Shown here piece by piece: positions 5,882-9,457 of a stretch of 9,457 bases of DNA. Numbering within the stretch: position 1 is the stretch's first letter; each line of letters opens with the position of its first letter. The stretch lies in the NCBI GenBank assembly GCA_013002265.1, contig JABDKK010000080.1, forward strand, positions 1 to 9,457. The letters run 5' to 3'. The DNA is from Candidatus Nitrosopumilus sp. GTDB taxonomy: Archaea; Thermoproteota; Nitrososphaeria; Nitrososphaerales; Nitrosopumilaceae. The position numbers and the translations under genes are program-made. Under the pieces are notes generated by a model, which ran no database searches, was not told the DNA's origin, and was given only the letters and a program-made list of their open reading frames with translations.

Positions 5882-5964
5882 GTTTTCCTCCTTTGATAAA
5901 AAGCGAGAACGTTGTGATAAAACTCACAACATGGTTCTGGTCTAGGGAAACATTGTTCTCGCAT
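5878..5964 (-). CDS. Possible leaderless 28-aa leader ORF, Cys/Pro-rich
   Basis: ATG 5964 to TGA 5880-5878 encodes MREQCFPRPEPCCEFYHNVL plus eight more residues ending RRKT. The ATG lies 26 bases from a TATA box, exactly where a leaderless mRNA would start; two in-frame ATGs further upstream (5979, 5973) sit too close to the box. The stop overlaps the next start as ATGA. The peptide has three Cys (5, 12, 13), a PRPEP run and a basic tail. The same DNA forms an 8-bp inverted repeat plus a hairpin, so the frame may be a regulatory leader peptide rather than a stable protein, or the open frame may be accidental. Confidence 0.4.
   Translation of the reverse strand: MREQCFPRPEPCCEFYHNVLAFYQRRKT
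5887..5894 (-). promoter_or_regulatory. Shine-Dalgarno AAAGGAGG before the 38-aa gene
   Basis: AAAGGAGG lies five bases before ATG 5881 and is the strongest ribosome-binding site in the window. Most genes here look leaderless, so its presence implies a transcript that starts well upstream and decides the start of this miniprotein. Confidence 0.7.
5903..5962 (-). ncRNA. Candidate structured RNA leader (cis-regulatory)
   Basis: On the minus strand GCGAGAAC (5962-5955) pairs perfectly with GTTCTCGC (5910-5903). Packed directly against this helix is a hairpin with 7-bp arms GTTGTGA (5930-5924) and TCACAAC (5917-5911) and a six-base loop. A 24-base strand (5954-5931) joins the two helices and can itself fold weakly (ATG/CAT and TTC/GAA pairs). 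Five U follow the closing helix (5902-5898), like an intrinsic terminator, then the Shine-Dalgarno of the 38-aa gene. The predicted transcription start coincides with the first base pair, so the structure would be the very 5' end of the message. No known riboswitch class is recognised. It overlaps the 28-aa frame. Confidence 0.5.
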
Positions 5965-5984
5965 ATGTTTCATACTCATTTAGT

Positions 5985-5993
5985 AATAATATA
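5985..5993 (-). promoter_or_regulatory. TATA box of the 28/38/127-aa operon
   Basis: TATATTATT on the minus strand is centred about 26 bases before 5963, so transcription should begin at ATG 5964 and the first base of the RNA structure. The box overlaps one arm of the upstream inverted repeat, so formation of that structure or protein binding to it could affect promoter use. Confidence 0.55.
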
Positions 5994-6060
5994 CAGTGGT
6001 AAGCTGATTAGCTTACCAGTAATTTCCCCTAAACAGATAGTCTATTTTACAACACTGTAT
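5991..6060. repeat. Second nested inverted-repeat structure upstream of the operon promoter
   Basis: The arms ATACAGTG (5991-5998) and CACTGTAT (6053-6060) are perfect complements. Directly beside the first arm lies a 9-bp palindrome, TGGTAAGCT (5997-6005) with AGCTTACCA (6010-6018) and a four-base loop GATT. The remaining strand carries a small ATAG/CTAT pair. This is the same layout as the neighbouring structure at 5903-5962. It could be a small RNA read from the minus strand after the T-rich terminator, or DNA operators: a 22-bp palindrome just upstream of a TATA box is a typical site for a dimeric regulator. No frame here is open. Confidence 0.5.
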
Positions 6061-6070
6061 TGTCCTTCTT

Positions 6071-6093
6071 AAAAAATAAAAAAAATAAAAAAA
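6071..6093 (-). terminator. T-rich transcription terminator after the 63-aa gene
   Basis: Read on the minus strand, three T runs of 7, 8 and 6, separated by single A bases, begin seven bases after the TAG of the 63-aa gene. Archaeal polymerase terminates at such T tracts without needing a hairpin. Confidence 0.65.
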
Positions 6094-6100
6094 GATAGTT

Positions 6101-6292
6101 CTAAAATTCTATTACAGATCCTGCAGTTATTGTGTATTTTTGAGACTGCTGCTCTCCGTGAACGTCATACCATGATACATTCAAATTGACTTTGTTTCGG
6201 AGTGCAGATTCTACTGTTATTTGACTTGCTTGTCGTAGTCTATCCTGAATTGGTTTTTCTTGATTTGTTGTTTGTTGGGATAATTTCTCCAT
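6101..6292 (-). CDS. Small protein of unknown function (63 aa)
   Basis: The N-terminal third is polar and Gln-rich (MEKLSQQTTNQEKPIQDR). A short helix follows (about 18-33, LRQASQITVESALRNK), and the C-terminal half is a run of strands (VNLNVSWYDVHGEQQSQKY and TITAGSVIEF) suggesting a small beta domain or hairpin. No Cys, no membrane segment, no recognised family. The start is ATG 6292 and a clear T-rich terminator lies just past the stop, so this is probably a stand-alone transcription unit that ends before the two inverted-repeat structures. Composition and codon use match neighbouring genes. I cannot name a role. Confidence 0.62.
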   Translation of the reverse strand: MEKLSQQTTNQEKPIQDRLRQASQITVESALRNKVNLNVSWYDVHGEQQSQKYTITAGSVIEF

Positions 6293-6484
6293 AAACTATG
6301 ATTAAAAATCCAGATTTAGCCCAAGGAGTGTAAATTAATTTTTGATCGATTGACGAATATTGACAATATATGTAGAATCATTTTGATAAAAGGATTTTAA
6401 AAAATATGCCTGGAAAGTGAACAGTTGAGAAAGTGTGACGTCTTAAAGTTGAATATATGTCAAATCAGTTTGCTATAATTGATT

Positions 6485-6616
6485 TTAACCATGTTTAAAT
6501 TCTTGTTTCATTTCTTTGAATGATTCCAAATATTGTTTTTTCATCAAGTTTTCAGGCATTTTCTTATTATTCTTGTTTTTTTGTGCAGTTTTAGATTTGT
6601 TTGAAGTTTTGCTCAT
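6485..6616 (-). CDS. Very basic small protein (43 aa)
   Basis: ATG 6616 to TAA 6485 encodes MSKTSNKSKTAQKNKNNKKM, then a helix-like remainder (about 20-43, PENLMKKQYLESFKEMKQEF) ending KHG. The first 19 residues are almost all Lys, Asn, Ser, Thr and Gln, likely disordered and able to bind nucleic acid; the second half is a probable amphipathic helix. Size and charge suit a ribosome-associated or DNA/RNA-binding factor, but no family is recognised. A TATA-like stretch around 6632-6644 is compatible with a leaderless start. The tRNA-Ser gene lies 78 bases upstream on the same strand. Confidence 0.55.
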   Translation of the reverse strand: MSKTSNKSKTAQKNKNNKKMPENLMKKQYLESFKEMKQEFKHG

Positions 6617-6694
6617 GCATGATATGGTACTGTTAAAGATAATATCATGTCTGTTGACTTGTGGTATGCCATGAATTATTTTTGCTGTTAAGCG

Positions 6695-6776
6695 CGCCGG
6701 GAAAGGGATTCGAACCCCTGCACGCTTTCACGTAGCCGTTTTCGAGACGGCCGCCTTACCACTTGGCTATCCCGGC
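6695..6776 (-). tRNA. tRNA-Ser (anticodon CGA)
   Basis: All arms can be folded on the minus strand. The acceptor stem is GCCGGGA (6776-6770) with TCCCGGC (6702-6696). The D arm has AGTGGTA in its loop. The anticodon stem is GCCGT/ACGGC with loop CTCGAAA, giving anticodon CGA at 6744-6742, which reads UCG. A long variable arm (class II) fits serine, and the T arm has the loop TTCGAAT. The discriminator base is G, as expected for tRNA-Ser. The genome does not encode CCA (CGC follows). No intron is present. Confidence 0.95.
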
Positions 6777-6795
6777 ATCTTGTGTGTAATTTTCT

Positions 6796-6807
6796 CCATA
6801 ATAAAGC
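6796..6807 (-). promoter_or_regulatory. TATA box of tRNA-Ser
   Basis: GCTTTATTATGG on the minus strand is centred about 26 bases before the first base of the tRNA, so transcription would start at or near the mature 5' end. Confidence 0.55.
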
Positions 6808-6825
6808 AAATCAGAAAATAGATTA

Positions 6826-7086
6826 CTAGATTTTATCAATATCAAGTAGTTCATCATGGAATTTCTTTATGATCTGATCTTTGGTATTGCTCCACTCCTC
6901 TTCAATCACAGTATCTGAAAAAATTGATGAAAAATTATCAAATTCAAATCCTAATGCAGAAACAATCTCTTCTCGCTCATATCTAGATAAAGGAAAGTAT
7001 GAAACAATCTTTGTGATAATTCCAGAGTCACTCTTAAAATCAAAAATTTTTTCCTCTAATCTAGATGAAATTTTCAGTTTTGACAT
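6826..7086 (-). CDS. Small soluble protein of unknown function (86 aa)
   Basis: No family recognised. The protein opens with a basic, strand- or helix-forming segment (MSKLKISSRLEEKIFDFK), has a hydrophobic middle (IITKIVSYFPLSRYEREEIVSALGF) in which FPLSRYEREEIVSAL looks like a helix-turn-helix-like pair of short helices, then an acidic C-terminal half with many Phe and Asp/Glu (EFDNFSSIFSD, then EEEWSNTKDQIIKKFHDELLDIDKI). No membrane segment or metal site. The start ATG 7086 fits the A/T element centred 29 bases upstream, which lies between this gene and the divergent FEN1 gene. Its stop lies 50 bases upstream of the tRNA-Ser gene. Confidence 0.65.
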   Translation of the reverse strand: MSKLKISSRLEEKIFDFKSDSGIITKIVSYFPLSRYEREEIVSALGFEFDNFSSIFSDTVIEEEWSNTKDQIIKKFHDELLDIDKI

Positions 7087-7110
7087 AGCAAATTAACAAA
7101 TGCTGTAGCA

Positions 7111-7119
7111 TATTAAAAA
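7111..7119 (-). promoter_or_regulatory. TATA element between the 86-aa gene and FEN1
   Basis: TTTTTAATA on the minus strand is centred about 29 bases before ATG 7086. Read on the other strand the same element (tattaaaaa) could serve FEN1 with a leader of roughly 45 bases, so the two divergent genes may share one core promoter region. Confidence 0.4.
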
Positions 7120-7187
7120 TGATTTTTTCAAAATCTATCACTACAAAAGGATAAACACAAAATAGAACAAAAATTCAATGATTCTCA

Positions 7188-8210
7188 ATGGGGTTAAATC
7201 TAAAAGATTTGGTTGTAAGAGAAAAGACAACTCTTGAGGCATTCTCAAACAAAGTCGTTGCAATTGATGCTTATAATGCAATTTACCAATTCCTAGCCAG
7301 TATTAGAGGTCCTGATGGACTACAGTTATCAGATTCAGAGGGAAGAATCACTAGTCATTTGAGTGGATTGCTATACAGAAATGTCAATTTCCTATCACTA
7401 GGAATAAAACCAGTCTATGTTTTTGATGGGAGACCCCCATCTCTAAAGACAGCAGAGATTGAGCGAAGAAAGCAGATCAAAAGAGATGCCACTGTAAAAT
7501 ATGAAAAAGCAATTGCAGAAGGAAATATGGAGGATGCAAGAAAATATGCACAGCAAACAACTAGCATGAAAGATGGAATGGTAAAAGAATCAAAAGAACT
7601 ATTATCTTATTTTGGAATACCATACATCGAAGCACCTTCAGAAGGAGAAGCAACTGCTGCACATCTAACCAATACAGGGCAAGCATATGCGGCTGCAAGT
7701 CAGGATTTTGATTCTATTTTATGTGGTGCAAAAAGACTCATAAGAAATTTTACAAACAGTGGAAGAAGAAAGATTCCTAATAGAAACACATACATCGATA
7801 TCTTGCCGGAAATCATAGAGACTCAAAAAACATTAGATGAGTTGGGATTAACTAGAGAAGAATTAATTGATGTTGGAATTTTAATTGGAACAGACTTTAA
7901 TCCCAATGGTTTTGAAAGAATTGGTCCAAAGACGGCACTAAAGATGATAAAGCAGCATTCAAGATTAGAGGACATTCCACAAATTCAAGAACAGTTACAA
8001 GAGATTGATTATGAACAAATCAGAAAGATCTTTTTGAATCCCGCAGTGGCCGAAGTTGATGAAATTATTTTTGATAATGTAGATTATGGTGCAATTACAA
8101 ACTATTTGGTCAAAGAGAGAAGTTTCTCTGAAGACAGAGTACTATCAACTCTTAATCGACTAAAAAAAGCACTGGAGAAAAAGAGTCAGAATTTAGATCA
8201 GTGGTTTTAA
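7188..8210 (+). CDS. fen: Flap endonuclease 1 (FEN1), 340 aa
   Basis: Structure-specific 5' nuclease that removes flaps made during Okazaki-fragment maturation and long-patch base-excision repair. All conserved metal-binding acids are present: D27 (in AIDAYN), D80 (VFDGRPP), E152 and E154 (APSEGEAT), D173 and D175 (SQDFDS), and D236 (GTDFN). The helical arch region (about 90-135) is rich in Lys/Arg, and the helix-hairpin-helix DNA-binding motif is around 242-255 (FERIGPKTALKMIK). Length is normal for archaeal FEN1. The C-terminus, SQNLDQWF, is the PCNA-binding PIP box, but its first position is Ser instead of the usual Gln. Start ATG 7188 gives the conserved MGLNLKDLV opening; an ATG ten bases upstream is in another frame. 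The divergent 86-aa gene is 101 bases away. Confidence 0.97.
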   Translation: MGLNLKDLVVREKTTLEAFSNKVVAIDAYNAIYQFLASIRGPDGLQLSDSEGRITSHLSGLLYRNVNFLSLGIKPVYVFDGRPPSLKTAEIERRKQIKRDATVKYEKAIAEGNMEDARKYAQQTTSMKDGMVKESKELLSYFGIPYIEAPSEGEATAAHLTNTGQAYAAASQDFDSILCGAKRLIRNFTNSGRRKIPNRNTYIDILPEIIETQKTLDELGLTREELIDVGILIGTDFNPNGFERIGPKTALKMIKQHSRLEDIPQIQEQLQEIDYEQIRKIFLNPAVAEVDEIIFDNVDYGAITNYLVKERSFSEDRVLSTLNRLKKALEKKSQNLDQWF

Positions 8211-8221
8211 AATTATTTGAG

Positions 8222-8229
8222 TTTAATTA
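8222..8229 (+). promoter_or_regulatory. TATA box of the PAS-domain gene
   Basis: TTTAATTA is centred about 26 bases before ATG 8252, predicting a leaderless mRNA separate from the FEN1 transcript that ends just upstream. Confidence 0.55.
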
Positions 8230-8251
8230 CTAGTCATTCCAATTTTATAAA

Positions 8252-8785
8252 ATGCCTCAAACTGAAGCAAGAAAAACCCTCAAAGATGCGCCAGTCATGT
8301 GGAGAAGAATAAACTCGATAGGAATAATTATGGATTGTAATTCCACATATGCTGCCAATCTAGGATATGCAAAATCAGAGATTCTAGGTAGGCCAATTTT
8401 TGAGCATGTACCAAAGGATTCATGGACAGAAATGAACAATTCATTGAAGACATGGTTTGAGACAGGCAAGGTAACTGACAGAAAGATCACATTCAAAAGA
8501 CAGGACGGGAGTTCATTTCCAGGATTGCTGCAGGCAACCAGCCTATTCGATGAGAAGAATAATTTGATCGGCAGCAATACTGTAATTTTTGATTTGAATC
8601 AAATGACTGAAGAAAAGATTGCAGAGTATGAGGAATTTTTCAATGATGCAAATAAAAAATTAGATGAAATCAAAGAGAAAGAATATGGCAGCATGGATGA
8701 AGAGTCAAAATCAGAGTACGACGGGTTGAAAAAAATGTTTGAGATGCTCTTGGCTGTGGATTTGCATGAATTAAAAAAGAAATAA
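8252..8785 (+). CDS. Single PAS-domain sensor-like protein with C-terminal helix (177 aa)
   Basis: Residues about 10-115 form a PAS domain: the strand GIIMDCNSTYAANLGYAKSE with the typical Asn and GY(s)xxE(i/l) pattern, LGRPIFEHVPKDSW, then KITFKRQDGSSFPGLLQATS, ending with IGSNTVIFDLN just before a helical linker. Residues 118-177 are charged and mainly helical (EEFFNDANKKLDEIKEKE and further), probably a coiled coil or dimer helix. No histidine kinase, GGDEF or DNA-binding domain follows, so the protein must signal through a partner. PAS domains sense redox state, light or small ligands; no ligand can be inferred, and no obvious haem or flavin residue is evident. The gene ends one base before the stop of the convergent acetyl-CoA synthetase gene. 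Confidence 0.85.
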   Translation: MPQTEARKTLKDAPVMWRRINSIGIIMDCNSTYAANLGYAKSEILGRPIFEHVPKDSWTEMNNSLKTWFETGKVTDRKITFKRQDGSSFPGLLQATSLFDEKNNLIGSNTVIFDLNQMTEEKIAEYEEFFNDANKKLDEIKEKEYGSMDEESKSEYDGLKKMFEMLLAVDLHELKKK

Positions 8786-8786
8786 C

Positions 8787-9457
8787 TTATCTAGTTTCAT
8801 CAATTGATTTTTTTATCTCATCAAATGCGCTTTGAATTTCATTAACCGCAGCACCATCCTCAAGTGTACTGACATCACCGATTGTTTCATTGTTTGCAAT
8901 TGCTTTGAGTAGTCGTCTCATAATTTTTCCACTACGTGTCTTTGGAAGTCGTGAAACAAAATAAATTTGCTTGGGGGTTGCAATGGCACCAATATCTTTT
9001 CGTATTTTTTCAGATAATTCGTTTTCAAGATTAGTTGAGCCAGTCACTCCTTGTTTTAGTACTGCAAATGCAATTATTACTTCGCCTTTGACATCATCTG
9101 GAATTCCACATACGGCAGCTTCTGCAACGTCACTATGAGACACAATGCAGCTTTCAAGTTCAGCAGTTCCAATTCTATGTCCTGCAACTTTTAGTACATC
9201 ATCAGCACGTCCAAGTAGCCATAGGTATCCATCCTCATCCTTTAGAGCATAATCGCCAGGATAGTAACAATTCTCATATTTTGACCAGTAAACTTTTTTG
9301 TATTTTTCATCATCGCCCCAAAGTGTCAAAAGCATTCCAGGCCAAGGATTTCTAATTACTAGATATCCCTTGGTATTTGCTGGAACATCATCACCATTTT
9401 CATCAACTACTGCTATATCCACCCCGGGTATAGGAAGGGTTCCAGAGCCAGGCTTTA
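8787..9457 (-). CDS. acs: Acetyl-CoA synthetase-type acyl-CoA ligase, C-terminal part (222 aa visible)
   Basis: The frame continues to the right edge, so the gene begins outside; the GTG at 9422 is internal, since the coding pattern KPGSGTLPIPGVDIAV runs through it. The visible part holds the adenylation-domain end and the mobile C-terminal domain of the AMP-forming ligase family: YPGDYALKDEDGYLWLLGRA, the hinge around DDVLKVAGHRIG, GTAELES, and LPKTRSGKIMRR, whose Lys is catalytic and, in relatives, switched off by acetylation. The reaction is ATP + acid + CoA giving acyl-CoA + AMP + PPi. Acetate is the default substrate, but propionate or 3-hydroxypropionate are possible in these archaea, and the acid-binding residues lie outside the window. 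It converges with the PAS gene, with one base between the stop codons. Confidence 0.92.
   Translation of the reverse strand, partial: KPGSGTLPIPGVDIAVVDENGDDVPANTKGYLVIRNPWPGMLLTLWGDDEKYKKVYWSKYENCYYPGDYALKDEDGYLWLLGRADDVLKVAGHRIGTAELESCIVSHSDVAEAAVCGIPDDVKGEVIIAFAVLKQGVTGSTNLENELSEKIRKDIGAIATPKQIYFVSRLPKTRSGKIMRRLLKAIANNETIGDVSTLEDGAAVNEIQSAFDEIKKSIDETR

Noticed and set aside
6349..6364. Direct repeat ATTGAC with ten-base period upstream of the 63-aa gene
   Set aside because: Only six bases long and AT-rich; it could be a regulator half-site but is expected by chance.
6881..7096. Plus-strand frame opposite the 86-aa gene
   Set aside because: The opposite frame has better composition and a TATA box at suitable spacing; this one is its complement.
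8257..8577. Minus-strand 106-codon frame inside the PAS gene
   Set aside because: It is antisense to a recognisable PAS domain and shows no motif of its own.
1..9457. CRISPR arrays, insertion sequences, attachment sites or rRNA genes
   Set aside because: No regularly spaced repeats, transposase frames, target-site duplications or rRNA-like sequence were seen; the tRNA-Ser gene has no repeated 3' fragment nearby to suggest integration.

Overview
The window looks like part of the chromosome of an ammonia-oxidising archaeon of the Nitrosopumilus type (Nitrososphaerota/Thaumarchaeota). The basis is very AT-rich DNA, archaeal TATA boxes about 26 bases before many start codons (leaderless mRNAs), an archaeal FEN1 flap endonuclease, a tRNA-Ser(CGA) with no encoded CCA, a stand-alone Lrp/AsnC RAM domain, and many very small genes. 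The species is an inference; no marker here fixes it.

Layout. Bases 1-1472 (minus): the start of a JAMM/MPN-family protein, cut by the window edge, lying just downstream of a 426-aa coiled-coil protein. Bases 1552-2408 (plus): an SRPBCC-fold protein and a two-helix membrane protein. Bases 2409-3311: a gene-poor stretch that contains a decayed response-regulator receiver domain (2418-2775, minus), recognisable only when frames are joined across stops and frameshifts. Bases 3312-5134 (minus): five small to medium genes, namely an SRPBCC-like protein, an undescribed 58-aa helical protein, a RAM-domain regulator, an FMN nitroreductase and a Cys/His-rich small protein. Several have their own leaderless-type TATA box, so this is a co-directional cluster rather than one clear operon.

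Bases 5334-6292 (minus) are the most unusual part. A 63-aa protein ends in a long T-rich terminator. Next come two adjacent inverted-repeat structures of the same design (an 8-bp outer helix with a hairpin of at least 7 bp packed against it). The second structure starts at the predicted transcription start and overlaps a 28-aa leaderless ORF. That ORF joins a 38-aa single-helix protein by an ATGA stop/start overlap behind a strong Shine-Dalgarno, and a 127-aa membrane protein follows with its own GGTGATC Shine-Dalgarno. I read this as a possible leader-peptide or structured-RNA-controlled micro-operon of membrane proteins.

Bases 6485-7086 (minus): a 43-aa basic protein, tRNA-Ser(CGA) with its promoter, and an 86-aa protein of unknown function. 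Bases 7188-8785 (plus): FEN1, a replication/repair nuclease, then a PAS-domain protein. Bases 8787-9457 (minus): the C-terminal third of an acetyl-CoA synthetase-type ligase, convergent with the PAS gene and separated from it by one base.
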